From Nomia melanderi (Eukaryota; Arthropoda; Insecta; Hymenoptera; Halictidae), in contig NC_135007.1 in NCBI RefSeq assembly GCF_051020985.1, positions 4,523,001-4,587,000 on the forward strand: a stretch of 64,000 bases of DNA, in the 5' to 3' direction. The translations under genes were made by a program, and so were the position numbers. This document shows, piece by piece, positions 1 to 13,193 of the stretch. The notes under the pieces are model-generated. The model saw only the letters and a program-made list of their open reading frames with translations. It was not told where the DNA came from and ran no database searches. Positions within the stretch are counted from its first letter, which is position 1. Every line of letters begins with the position of its first letter.

Positions 1-2399
1 TATTCGATAGTATCCACAGTTAGTCATAAAGTTAATTTTGTTCATGTATAAAGCTACTTATTAATCTTTAAATATGGACGTGCGGTCTCACAGACTTCTG
101 TATAAATTATCGTCAATTCTGAAACCAATGAAATTTTCGTTATAGAGTTGATGCTGTTGCTATGTAGAGATATTTAAATAAGTAAAAATAAATAAATACA
201 ATACATTTTTTATTAGTAAAAAACTCATACTTAAACGTTAATCTCGTGGCTTATGATTCCTTCCGTAATAGTATTATATTAATAATAATTTATAATAGTA
301 TATAATAATTATCATTATTTATGATATTATTTATTCTTATCTCATATTCGTTATAAGGAAATTATACATACAGAGATATTAGGAAATGAGCAACACAGAA
401 GTTTTGACATTGCAGATAATTCAATCGACAATGAATTTGGTATAGTACCCAGAAAAAGAAACATCTTTTTCCATTAACAAATGGAACTTAATTTTAAAGG
501 ATTTTGATAGTAATTAGGTTTTAGTTTTACTTGTCTTTCCGCTTTAAGCTATTCTGTATATAAAATAAAAATATTTGACGTTCCTGTTATTTTAAAATAA
601 ATTACATATTATTTCCTTTAATATTAAAGAAAATATTTATTTAATTCTAATTTTTGGAGTTCTTTGTTTCGCATAACATGGAAGGTATATAATTGCTGCG
701 ATATAGGGGAACCTACTGTACTTTAAACAATAATTTATGCAATAATACTTTATGCTGTAATAATTTACTGGAGAAATTAAAGGAATTTTATGCTCATTTT
801 ACGTTTATCTTTACTTTAAAATTATTAAATTTTGTTTGAAATCTTCACCACCAGTGCCACGCGATATTATAAGGCAAGGGATTAATTACGAGCAAGGAAG
901 TATACATTTACGTGAACACTTTTATATGACTACGCAATCTACATATAATTTTTTTAACGATAAATTCGTTAAAAGAGGAAAATGTTAGCTTCAGTAAATT
1001 TACTGACTCAGTTCGTATTAATTATTAACGTTTCTCGGTCATGAAATATTCAAATAACGATAATGTTACCCAGATAACATTGCATCTTTCATAACAAGTT
1101 ACTTAAATCGCTGGTATATTCTGTATGTATGGTTTATTAAATGTAATGTAATTATTGTATATGAAACTCAAAAATCGATTTTGGTGTCATGGTATCATAA
1201 TTGTTATTGCAGATACCATAATGCAGATGTTTATTGATCCTTTCCGAGTTGCCATGGTTTCCAGTAAGGATAAACAAGAGTATAAGTCTAATCATTTTAA
1301 AATGTATGTTAAGATTGTTATCTAGCTCTTGCATGGTAATGGCGGGTCAATGTTGACCCAGTAGTTATACCATCAGTTGTATTAACCTTATAAATGAAAA
1401 AGTAAATTTCAATTTTTTTTATCGTATCTGATATTGAACGGTGTAGAACGTCATCAATTTCAAAGTCATCCAAGATCAAAAATAGTTTTCTATTTGCGTG
1501 TTTATTATTTTTTATTTGTATTTTCATTACTAGTTTTACTGATATTCTCAAGACGCTTTCACTTCCATCATTTTAAAACTTGTTTAAGAAACAATAAGTT
1601 TAAACCTGACAGGCATAAGCTTTATCATGATTAAAGATTATTATTATACAAATGTAAAAGGAAAACAAACGATTAAAAATTTAATTTTCAATAAATTACT
1701 AGTTCTCTAACACACATATTCATTCAAAAAAACGTAAAAATGGCAAAACCTTTAAATCAATACTATGTTATCAGTTTATTAAAAGAGAACATTCTTAATG
1801 TGTGAAACCTCGTAAGTTATTTATCGACTTCAAGACAGAAAAGTAGTGAAGAAAGTTTTTGCAATTCCCGTGCTTGATTTTAGTTTCTGTCGTTAAATTA
1901 ACACCCGTTCGGGACACCCTGGAAAGTTCAACAGACCGTCGAGGCGTTAAAGAATTTTAAGGGACGGGTTAACGCTGGGAAGACGTCGAGCTGCCCGTTC
2001 GCAAAGTCACGGAAGCAATCCCTTTTTACAAGGCAAAGAGACCCGGCTTGATTACTGCATTGTCGTTGTATAATGGCCGTCTACTCGAATACGATCGTAT
2101 TCATGCCCGGGAAGACGAGCTACTGGCTTTTCAACCAGAATGCGCCGGGATGACGATCCCGAAAGACGGGTCGACTCTATACACTCGTTTAGACGACGAA
2201 CCGAATCGTAAAAATAACGTGCACTGATTGCATACATCGTTTGAGGCAGCAGAGTAATTTCACGAAAAGATATGTAGTACATACATTAGAAAGCAGAACC
2301 CTGATAATGCGAATTAATAGAGAAATATAATTATTGAAATTAAGAAGCTTGTGTAGTAGAACGTGTAATATATTTTTCATAGATTACTTATTTTATGTT
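1..2399. other. AT-rich spacer or intron, no gene seen
   Basis: No open frame here has protein-like composition or recognisable motifs. A GC-richer patch lies at about 1880-2240. A short perfect palindrome (7-bp arms GGGTCAA/TTGACCC, 2-nt spacer) sits at 1344-1359 and resembles those found near the ends of TTAA elements elsewhere in the window, but no matching element ends could be set. Confidence 0.5.
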
Positions 2400-2403
2400 T
2401 TAA

Positions 2404-3069
2404 CGCTAGAGCTACCGTACCAGTCAAAATGACTAGTTACGGCTGTTTTGTTTCGCATTTATTGATATCTTTAAAGTATTGAATATTCGAAGTAATTTTG
2501 AAAATGAGTAGTTTCACCTGAATATTGTAATGGTCAAACTGCGGGTTTTTCTAATCAAAGAGGAAAAAATATCATTTTTGATATTTGATTTCAATATTTG
2601 GTACAATGTAGTGCTGTGAATCTTTGTATTTAACAATGAAATTTATTAAATCGAAGCACCGTTCCCAGCTAACAAATGAACGTTTAACTAAGCTTATTCG
2701 TATAGTACTAACGAGTTATGAGCCAGATTTTCAATGATTCGCGGCAAAGATATAAACACAGACATACAGTAACTGCATCTACCAGTAAAGAATAAAATTT
2801 TTCTTTAAGTATTTTTAATGTTTGTAAATGTATTTTTTTAAATAAATTGTAAATGAAAATAAAGACCGCGAAATTTAAATATTATATAATTAAAATATTT
2901 GTCTAAATGCGGGTCTAGAAATTCTGAGTTTAGGATTTGCGGCTCTTGTCGGGATAAAGTTTGGCTAAGTATGCTATAATTAATGTCTGAAGAAATTAAA
3001 AATAATTTATTGTTACAATTTTTATAGAAACTACATATCAATCTTATTAAATGCTGGGTAGTTCTAGTG
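2404..3069. mobile_element. TTAA-flanked MITE, CACTAG-type ends
   Basis: TTAA stands at both borders (2400-2403 and 3070-3073). The left end reads CGCTAGAGCTACC and the right end, reverse-complemented, CACTAGAACTACC, so 11 of 13 positions agree. A near-perfect palindrome (8-bp arms, 3-nt AAA spacer, centred on AGTCA-AAA-TGACT) lies at 2419-2437, about 15 bp inside the left end. TTAA duplication is the hallmark of piggyBac-type transposition. No transposase is present in the 666 bp, so it would be non-autonomous. The ends could instead belong to two separate fragments. Confidence 0.55.
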
Positions 3070-3073
3070 TTAA

Positions 3074-5387
3074 ATTACAAACATTAGAACTTATAATAAA
3101 AAGGAACCATATTTTTAAATATAGGAATCTTATATTTTTCGTTGCAAGAATTGAATTAGAAATTGCCTCTTTTGAGTTTATACTAACTTTTAAAATAAAG
3201 TGAAATAAAATATTAATAAACCTCTGACAATAGTTTTATAATGTCTTTAATGGAATTGAATTTACAATGTAAGTTGTTACGTTTGATTTTCATAATCTAG
3301 TCCAAAAAGTATGAATTTATATAAATATTTACAATCAAATCATAGTTAGTATTTCCGTTTTCTTTCATTCTCGCTGTTTTTAGTATGTTTATCAAGTGAG
3401 CATCATTTTTGATGAAGTACACATTAGTTTCATAAAAAATGTTTCTATTTAGATTTATGATAATGTGTACTTCTGATTCTAAAAGGACATTTCAATAAAA
3501 TAAATGAACAAATCTTTATCGAACTATACGTTGCCATGAAACTAATGAAACACAGAAAATTTTATTCAAATCTGTACTTTAAATAATCTGCTCCCCGTTG
3601 GAAAGTATCCAATCAAGACCGAGCAGCGGCTTTCATAGGCAAATTCTCTACTGAACTTTCTTCAAACTAAATGATCAAGACATCTGGTTTTCTAATTCTT
3701 TTACGTTACTGCTGACAAAGTGACAGAAATTCTATATTGATTTGCAAATTTTACTAACGTCTGCGGATAGTTTAATTGTATAGTAAGGAAAGAACGTATA
3801 ATATAGAACAGAATAATCAAACGCTATGTATCAATAAAATTTGTTATATATTTGTTATATTCCAACATGCAACAAACAACTTCTGCAGATTTTAATGCGT
3901 TAATATTCCAAGAATACGTATCATTTTATTTAGGGAACTGTATAGAATCATTTTCTATAAAAAGCATTTATACAGTTCTCACAGGTAACACACAAATAAC
4001 GTTCAAGATTAAAAATTCGAACTGCTTCGAATCTTTCAAAACTTAAGGATAATCATCGTTAAACGTACTAATACTGAAATACGCTATTAATGAAACTCAA
4101 CGCAATTACTTACCATTCTATGCAGTTCGAAGTGTAAAAAGCTAAAGACATTTAAACTGTTTAAAAAGTGAATTACTTAAATTATTTCAATGATTTAAGA
4201 AGTTGATTTTTTAAATTACTTTAAAGGTTAAAAAAGATATCTTTGAAACACCTAAATATAATCCACGAAACAATATGAAAAAAGAAAGAAATGTTTCATC
4301 CAAATTCCAGAAGTATTTTTCTTCAACGTTTACCCTTCTTGTCAAAAAAAGAATGATAATTTTTTATCAATTTTCTAAATACATTTAAAATGATGATAAG
4401 AGATCCCCAAGCAGGTTTCCGATAAAAAAAACTTACGAGGAGGAGCTACATCTACACGTACAAATGCATATGTAGATGTAAAATCGGAGCACGTGAAGCC
4501 TGCAAGCGAAATGATAGAGAATAACGGTCACGACACTATCGGTGTCCTGCAGATATCTCAAACAACGAGAAAGGTGCGTGCAAAGTGCTTTTGCGATATC
4601 ATCGGGACGCCGGGACGGCGCCGCCATCGCCGGTAAACGATAACTCACGGCAGAGATATACATGACTAATACGTTCGCTAATTAACACTCGTTAGCGTAA
4701 TATAACGTTATTGCTACCAATGTAATTTCCAATTAAATCTGTCTTCGCTAACTGGTCCAGGAGGAATTAGTTACGGAGACACGCGACCGTGAATACCTTA
4801 ATGGACCAACTGATTTACAGGACACTTCGTTGTTAAACTTCGGAGGATTATGCCAATTTACCTTTCATAACCTACTTTACTTTATTAAGGCTAATGGGGG
4901 ATATTGGCTTTTTCTATTTTGGAATACACATTAACAAACTAATGGTATGATTACAAAGATAATGATAATGTTTCGTGGTTACGTTGGATGGTCTGTTTTT
5001 TTTATAGATATTATTTAATTATTGAGAAAAAAATGTTTGTGACGATTTCATACACAACGATGCCCGGAATTATCTAAATTACTTATTAATTTTTGTAGAT
5101 ATTTTTTTATACTTCTACGTAATACGTTGATCTTTTTGTCGAATTTAATATAATATAAATTGATCAATAATTTAAGTATAGAAAGACAATGAATTTAAAT
5201 GAAGTTTCTGAAGATCTGGGTCAAGTTAGACCCAGGCACCGCCGGCGGAAAGTGAAATATTTTTCGTTTTGACTGTGTTTCTTGACCAGCAGTTGTCATC
5301 TTTCCAACTCTATTAAGATTCTCCTTTGATTGACAAAGTAATTAAGTGTTGCTAAACTTATTTTGTATTTCGTACACACACTTATTC
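3074..5387. other. AT-rich spacer or intron, no gene seen
   Basis: No supported gene. A GC-richer patch lies at about 4430-4660. A perfect hairpin (CTGGGTC, 6-nt loop, GACCCAG) occupies 5216-5235. Confidence 0.5.
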
Positions 5388-5580
5388 TTAACCAGTGAAC
5401 TGCGTTCGATGAGTATACACATCGTCTTAAAACTCAAAATGACATTAACTCTTTTAATAATCAATTATTTATTTTTTCAGATAAACATGTAATTATTCTT
5501 CGTTTTGCTTTCGTTTTTGGTCAGAATATATTATAAGTGCGTTTGCTGTGCATTTGACGATTTGATTTTATTGTGCGTAC
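5388..5580. repeat. Dispersed repeat family C, copy 1
   Basis: Begins TTAACCAGTGAACTGCGTTC and aligns by eye over about 190 bp with 12,994-13,193, and more weakly with 50,453-50,660. Shared blocks include a GAGTAYACRCRTC segment near the left end, an ACATGTAATT segment in the middle and an AGAATATATTATA segment near the right end. The TTAA start suggests a piggyBac-type non-autonomous element, but no matching right end is clear. Confidence 0.6.
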
Positions 5581-7473
5581 AAAAAGAGATTTTCGAAACT
5601 GAATACCACAGTTAACAAGTTAATAATATAATAATCTAATTATAAAGAATGAAATTAAATTCTCTTCAATATTAAATTTAACTATTAGAGAATTAAACAA
5701 TCTGATTATACAGAAGCTCAAATAACTATTACATAAAAATACAAAAAGTAAAAATTGTATACAGCTTTCTTGTTTTTCATCTTCCATTTCGAGGTCATTT
5801 TCATCCCTTGAACGCGAACCAATATCTAAATGGTGTTTTATACATCAGTGCCAACCAAATCGATCTACGTAAGTATGTGAGCGTGACTCATGCCATGTTT
5901 CGTGCGTGCTAGCAAAATTGCGTCGAATGCCACCACATTTCGACTATTCGTTACATTATTTTGGTAATTAGAAACTGCGGATTCTAAATAAAATCGATAC
6001 CAATTCCAATTTCTCTTATTTCCTGTCTGGCACGAGGCTACAGCTGGCTATGAATTTCTCAGAGTCCTTCTTCGATAGTAGAATCACGAACTCTCCTGAA
6101 TGATTTTTCACTGGAAAATCGGCAATTTCCAGAGCTAGTCATCTTCGTTACCGACACCAGTAAACGTGCTTCGTAGTTGAGATTTTTCTCACATTACGAT
6201 ACTTTTCACTTCGCTCTAATTGTAATTGAAAACGTTACCATTGCAGCAAAATAAAGTATAGTTAGTGCTGTTGCATCGCATAAACGTTATTGTTATTGCG
6301 TGAAGATTATAATAATAAACAGGGAATTTTATGCGTTTATAGCGTACACAGTTTTCTAAAACCCGCCATAGTACCAATTAAATGTATGATATTACCAGTT
6401 GTTCCTTTTCTTTGAAAATGGTTGAAACCAGTAAGGTAAACAAGTTCCTGTTTTATCCATCTTTTTGTAAATTTGCTAATAAAAATTTATATTTACCTAC
6501 ATAAACATCCTATTTAGTCTACTAATCAATAAAGTATGCATAATTTTACTGTTACACTTTTGCGTTTCTATTATAAAAATTAGAGGAACAGAGACAACGT
6601 TTGACGATTAAAATCTTGATGGTTATGTCAAGCCTAACGATTAAAAATCTCCTATATCTTTAAATAATATTCCCTTTAACAATTCTAAGTTCAGAAAAAT
6701 TCGATTCTCATTCAATCTTGTGCAGCTTTCCATCAATTAAACATTCTCTTCTACCAATGTTTTCCTTGATATTAACGGCTAAAAGATGATTCGAGCCGGT
6801 AGCGTAAAGCAATTTGCATACGGAAGTAAGTATCGCCTCGCTGCGAAATTATGAAGTTGCCCGGACGTCGATAGCAGGAAAATAAAATATACAAGTCCTA
6901 CAGAGAACTATGAACTATGTCCCGGCGGAAGGGAAGGCCAGGCGGTGGCCTCTAGCTTGCAATTTCCGCTTTGAGTCCCGCTAACGTAAAGTGCTCGGGA
7001 AACTCGAAAGCTCGAACCTCAAAGAAGTTGGCTGTTCGCGCATAATTGCGTGGTCAGTTAACGATCTGTCCCCCTTGCTACGACCTGAAAAAGAAAGAAA
7101 AGATCGGGCAGGGTGAGCGCACGCGGTGCGGCGGGCGCAAGAACTGTAGGTACTCTCGGTGACTTCCAGTAAAAATGGCGACACTTGGGTCAATCTACGC
7201 GTCGAAAGTGGGTCACTTTGCTATGGCACTCTGCCAACCCTCTCACGTGCGAGCCGTCCCACGCCTGCTGCAGTCTGAAACAGCAACCATCTTCGGGCAG
7301 GGCCGATATAACAGGGTAGAAAAGTCAGGTGTCTGTCTGTTGTCCTGACGAAAATTGGGCTGCTTCCTTCGAGCTGATACTAACCGAATAGAAGGCGCGT
7401 CGGAATATTATGTTATAGTCTAGACCGAAGCGAATCGGATTATCCTCTCTTTGATAGTAAAAAATAAAAGTAC
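5581..7473. other. Spacer with a GC-richer island at 6.8-7.4 kb
   Basis: The first 1.2 kb is AT-rich with nothing recognisable. About 6780-7440 is clearly richer in G, C and CpG, lacks a credible open frame, and may be a regulatory element or an untranslated exon. That function is inference only. Confidence 0.4.
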
Positions 7474-7477
7474 TTAA

Positions 7478-7709
7478 CACTTAACCGGCTGGGCGGGTAA
7501 AAATATTCGTTTATACTTTGTTGCAGATTGAAGCCATTTCTAAATTATTAATTGTAATAATTATAAATTTCTTTATAAATTTATATATTCTTCTTGGGAG
7601 GGATCATATGCTTGCAGAATTCATAGTTCACGTCCTCTTCTTGTTAATTTACAAAATATTGCCGGTCGTCAATGAACATTCTCTCGCTTACCCACCTGTC
7701 GGTTAAGTG
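7478..7709. mobile_element. TTAA-flanked MITE, CACTTAACCGG-type ends
   Basis: TTAA borders at 7474-7477 and 7710-7713. The left end CACTTAACCGGC and the right end (reverse-complemented) CACTTAACCGAC match at 11 of 12 positions, and similarity continues inward to a GGGTAA/TTACCC pair, giving inverted repeats of about 23 bp. The 232-bp body is AT-rich with no coding sequence. TTAA borders indicate a piggyBac-type non-autonomous element. Its right TTAA also starts a CACTAG-type end at 7714. Confidence 0.75.
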
Positions 7710-7713
7710 TTAA

Positions 7714-7750
7714 CACTAGGTTTGTGCAATGTGTCAATTTGACGCATACT
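7714..7750. repeat. CACTAG-type element end abutting the 7.5-kb MITE
   Basis: Directly after the TTAA at 7710-7713 the sequence reads CACTAGGTTTGTGC, followed by a GTCAA-T-TTGAC palindrome at 7733-7743. This is the same plan as the CACTAG-type elements: TTAA, CACTAG, then a palindrome about 20 bp inside. No convincing right end was found. A TTAA near 7891 preceded by CCAATAGAG is the only weak candidate. Confidence 0.35.
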
Positions 7751-10700
7751 GAATTTTATAAACATAATTTAGCGAAGCGTCAATTTTAATTAATGCGCAA
7801 ATATAAATATGTATTTTAATTGTATATCTTTAGACGTCTGATTTCTAAAATCTTAATGAACGAACATTAATTTTTGTAAGACCAATAGAGTTAACTGTAC
7901 GATAAACTCAAAATCTAATATTAAATATGTATAATAGAAAGTGAAACAGAACTTTTAAAATTTCTCTTGCACATAAGAAATCAAAAATAAGAAATGTAGT
8001 TTGCGATGTAACAAACGTAGATTGAATTTTTATTTCGATCCGACTCGATCTACCCTATAAGCAGGCGTTTAGGTGATTCCTCATTGAAAAATAAGAAGAA
8101 AGTATAAGATAACATTTTTGTAAGGCTTCGTTTCCGATAATTACAAGTTTGGTAATCTGTTGATTTCGTATAGAGTCGCAGTAAAATATTGATATTAAGG
8201 TTTGATAAAATGTAGTTGTCTAAATATCCTTTCCGTAATGTTAGCGAAATACAGAGTGTGTCGGAATGCCATGTATACACTTCTATTTGGTACTAGAAAA
8301 ACTTCATGCAGGTTCTTAAATAAAAATTTAAACACGAAGAACGGTTTTGCAAAATAATTTTATTTTATTTGGTACTAACGGTATAAACACAACTTGCTAC
8401 TATCATCAATTTCATTAATTAAACTAGTGAAATATTAATTGAAGTCGAACCTCAATTCATTGCTAACAAGAAAACCGCACGAATTGTTTTCTGGTATTTA
8501 ATATATTTATATAAACATCCGTAGTCTGATTAATAGATGCTTTTCTGTTGTTAACTGATATATTACGATTATTCGGTTTATTCTGAAAAATAAATTTTAA
8601 ACGCAACAAGGACTTCGGAATTTTAAATAAAGGCAGTAATTCGTTGGTTTTATAATTAATTTGAGAAAGATTTTTTAGTAAACTGAAAACCTTTTAACGT
8701 TTCATATGATTGAAGATTAATATGCAAAAAAATTAAGTAAACTCTTAAACAGACATATCGAATTGTAAGTTCGTTATATCTATGCGTTCTTGTTCCACAT
8801 CGTCCTTAAACTGGTCTAACATCCTGCCTCAAGATTTATTTCATTTATTTATAATATTTAAGAAAAATATAAAATTACAAAAAGGAGAAAAATGAAACAT
8901 CATATTAGTAAATATATTAAAATTTAATATTTTATTACGAAGGTGAAAGTATTTTTAGAAGCCGAATGGAGTATATTAATAGGCGACGTTGTTGTATACA
9001 TTAAAAAAATGTATTATATATTTTAAAACATATTATAACATGAATTATAAAATGTATTATATTATGCAGTCATTATAGAAAGATTATTATGTTCATCAAA
9101 ATATACTCAGACTTATTAGATATGGTTGTAGATAGGTCTATTAATAATTGAGACAGAAACGATAAAGGGGGTTCTGAGGTTGTAGCTGAAATTGGCAAGC
9201 ATGAATAAATATGGATACAAGATATTACAACATATAAATTACAATGCCTGGAAATATTAACCAGAAAAACGATGGGGTTTCTTAAATTATTAGAAAAATT
9301 TATCACAAAAATAATATACTAACAATCATCCAATAATATTTATACGCATTAGGTTTAATAAAGATAGATGTAGAATAATCCACTTTAATCAAAGCATAAT
9401 ATTAATATATACAAATTAGGTTATTAAATAAAAAGAAACTTAAAATTATTAGATACTTAAAATTACTTTTCTCATTATACATATGAGCCGTTCATTTTGA
9501 AAGTGGCTTAGGTCCATTAAAAAAACCGTTTAAATATAGAAAAGTAATCTAGAATTGCAATTATTATAACCACTGACCATTTTTTTAAACAGTAAAAAAA
9601 GAAAATCAGTTGAAAATCAAAAACAAATTTAATAAAAGTTTACTTCCCTTTGTCTATCAAGGTAATAGAAGTGTACCACTGAATTTTTAGTGTTTAAAAA
9701 AAAATGTTATACTAAAGACTTTGTATGTATGACTTTCTTCCCTTAGTAACATGGGAAGAGATTTATATTAAAAGAAATATTAATAGAAAATTAATTATTC
9801 AAATATTGCAAGAGTTTTCTAGAGTGAAAGTTTGTCGAAACAGATATCATGAGTTACAGAATATACCTTCGGGGCAAATGAAAGGTACTTAAGAGGGGTG
9901 ATTATTACAGTTTCTAATATTAATAGTTAATAACAATTAAACCATTAATAACATTGTGATATTAGTATTTAATTAATCCAAGAATGCTTCAAAAAAGCTT
10001 TTTTTATCGAGAATTTAGAAATGGGAGTTAAACTATTACTGTTCTGAACCACACATTTTTAAAGAACATAATCATACTATAGATATACATTAATGTTTAC
10101 TAACCGAGTAATTGTAATGCGTGTATTCCATATATTGTAAGAATTTAAGGAATAGTATTTTAAGGAAAGTATTCACATTCTTTATTCAATAATCCAGTAC
10201 AAGAAATGCTGTAATGAATTTCAGTAAATAAATAAGTTGAATATCGAATAACAGTTGTGATATAAGTTTTTTAAATAATGTTATACTGTCATTATACTTG
10301 TGATGTCGCCATATTTCAGCTTCGAGATAAGCATTAGAATTAACTGAACTTAAACACACTATTATTGTTGGACCATTATGTTTCAGAAAGACTTTTAATT
10401 GTTAATAATTTTCAGATAAAGCCGAAACCGCAGATTTATCACTATTGATTTTCGTCTTATTTTAGCGTGTAAAATCGCCTTCAAGTAAAAAGCTATATTT
10501 AGTCAAGTATGTAGTATATTATTGAGGAAACGTGAAAAAGAATTTCATTCTGCAAAAGAACTAAAAATAGTTAATAAAGATGATAGAATTGCAGTTTTAC
10601 AAAAAAGTCCGCATATTTTTAAGATTAAAATAAGATTTTCTTTTCGAGTTAAATTTTCTTGAACGTGTTCTACCATTTTATGCCCTTGTTTCTTAAAAAA

Positions 10701-11749
10701 AACAGATAAAATTTCCATAAATTAGCAACAGCTTTGCTTGATGTTGCTGAAGAAAGCATAATTTTTCTATTAAGAAATACAAAATTTTTCTACGTGGCAT
10801 TGTTTTCGAGAAACGTTAAAAATTTAGGAATGCCTTTCCACTTTTGTATTAGACTGAAATGTGTGAATATATTATTTTTGTGAAAGAACATTTTATTTCA
10901 GTCACTAAACTCAATTATAATTTTAATATAAAAATGGAATTTAATTTAGCAACAAATATAATTACATTAGACAGTTACATTAGATAATGTTGATCAACAA
11001 CATAATGCAACAAACAAACAACTTTCACTAAGCGAGCACTGCAATGATAAGTTCAATGATAAGTTCTTAAGTGAATGTAATGAAAATTTCATAAAATTGT
11101 TTTCATTAAAGATATTTTCATTTAGGGATAATGAAAATTTAATAAAATATTATTCTGTTTTGTAAAAGTATAATATATGTTCAGGATGAAAAGGGATCAT
11201 TTAAAAAAAAATATTATTCACAATAAGCATGTTCGAAAGGTACTTGATTTCATTTTCACGTAAAATGTAAATGCACGAAGCAGTATTTGAATGAGAATGC
11301 CAACGAAACAACAATTTTTAAAAAAATTTTACCTCTGTATTTGCATGTGCGATGCGGTCGACCATCTATCATGTTGCTATGGAAACAAAATGTAATAAAG
11401 GAACATGAAACTTGGTATTTACATGAGGTTGTACTATAAATTATTTCCAGACTGAATAGTTGAAAAATTCAGGTTCATTGCTACCTAAAGAAATAGGTAC
11501 TACAGTGAGAATGAAGTACTTCAAAGAGCAAAGCTTTTATGAATAATTCTTCTTCGTCTTCTTCAAATTGTTTACTGCTCACTTTTTTATCATAACATCT
11601 TTCTCAAAAAGTTAATAAATAGCTATCAAGTAAAGAAACTTTATTTCTGTTATCGGTGTGACGCAGTCGCTTTCTTCATTGAATTCTTTATATGATTTCT
11701 ATGAAACGTGAACAGAGAATTTGAATTCATTATTTTTTTTAATTTTATT
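7751..11749. other. AT-rich spacer or intron, no gene seen
   Basis: Very AT-rich, with many short homopolymer runs. No coding region, RNA gene or delimitable repeat was recognised. Confidence 0.5.
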
Positions 11750-11753
11750 TTAA

Positions 11754-11880
11754 TACTAGAACTACCGTACCAGTCAAAATGACTGGTTTTCTTTTTTCGT
11801 AATTATTGATACCTTAAAAGCCTTGAATGCTCGAAATGATTTTGAAAATAAGTAGTTTCACTTGAATACCATAACGAAAA
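11754..11880. repeat. Truncated copy of the 2.4-kb TTAA element
   Basis: Starts after TTAA (11,750-11,753) with TACTAGAACTACCGTACCAG, and matches the left about 130 bp of the 2404-3069 element through a shared AGTAGTTTCAC block. It carries a perfect palindrome at 11,769-11,787 (ACCAGTCA-AAA-TGACTGGT). No right end is visible, so the copy seems truncated. Confidence 0.6.
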
Positions 11881-12993
11881 TAATATATTGTTACAATTTC
11901 TATCGGGATTTCTTTCTAATAATAAACGTGACAAAATTGTGTTATTCGAGGTTTATAATATCAAAAGGAATTTCAAAAAATTACTCCATGGTCGTTCTGC
12001 TTTCTTTAAATTCTCTTAGTAATTGGAACGGAACACGAACCAATTACACGAACTCCCATGCCGTAATCAAAATTCTGGAGAACAGAAAGATCCATCGATT
12101 TCCGGAAACCCTTATAAAGTTGTTTTAAACCTTGCCCGAGAAGAATAATGTCACATTTCACCCCGGTTGAATTGATTCCCGGATCTACATTCAACGTTCT
12201 TCACTTTCCTTTCTGGGAGGTCTTCCCTATAAAACCAAGTTCCTTTTCAGTGTCCTATCTTGAAGTTAAGACAACGTTGATCGCTCGTGTGATCGAAATG
12301 AGAAACCAGAATGCGCAGAATGTGGAGAAGTCATAAACTATTCAAATCGCCGGTTATAGATACTTTTAGATGGCTCGATATCTTCGATGTTTATCTGGAG
12401 CTCAAACGAAGCCTTTATTGCGTTCCTTCACGCGAGTGAAACAGCCGCCATTTACGTTCAAAGTAATCGTTTTACTTTAACAAGAGGTCTGTGTTCGTTG
12501 ACGGTTTTACGCTGGCAAACTGCATGGTATGCAGACTCCTTGCGTTACTGTGTAATAACTTCGATCCTCGGAAGAGCAATGAGACACTACGGGCCGAACT
12601 CTAAATTGACGCGGCGTTTTCTCCTTTCGAAACGCCCGTTCCAACCGACGCCGTTTATGATTTATTGGCCTCCGGGGAAAGATATTCCAGCAGTGGAAAG
12701 ATCACCAGTCACTTAGCTTTGGCCATTCGCACCTATAACTGCACAATGAATTTCCAGCTGGATCGATAAGCGAGTTCCACGTTCCTTTTCTATACTACGT
12801 TCCACCAGCCCTTTTATAATCACTTATTAGTTTCCAATGGAATATGCTCAGTCTAGAATTTTGATCATTCATTGATAACGTTAACAGGTTGACTGCTTCG
12901 AGAATTTAGAGTGTTTTGTATAACATAATTTATCGTATCATAACAAAACAAATGGTATTAGAATTAATTAGCAATGATTTCATATCATAGCTC
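11881..12993. other. Spacer with a GC-richer island
   Basis: About 12,110-12,800 is GC-richer than its surroundings. Several short open frames exist but none looks like protein. It may be a regulatory island or an untranslated exon. Confidence 0.35.
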
Positions 12994-13193
12994 TTAACCA
13001 GTGAACTGCGTTCGACGAGTACACGCGTCATCTTAAAATCAAATGATACTCATTCTTTCAACGATCAGTTATTTATTTTTCAGGTAAACATGTAATTCTT
13101 CTTCGTCTTGCTTCAGATTTTCATTAGAATATATTATAGGTGTATTTGGCTTGCGTTTGACGAATATACATTTCATTATTTGACTTCACACGG
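12994..13193. repeat. Dispersed repeat family C, copy 2
   Basis: Begins TTAACCAGTGAACTGCGTTC, as at 5388, with the first 20 bases identical to copy 1, and continues in parallel for about 200 bp. The match to copy 1 is clear enough to call by eye, with small indels and many point differences. It is flanked by AT-rich unique-looking DNA. Confidence 0.65.

Noticed and set aside
12387..12716. A 109-codon ATG-started plus-strand frame
   Set aside because: It has an ATG, but composition and sequence resemble no family and no supporting splice sites were seen. Kept only as part of a GC island.
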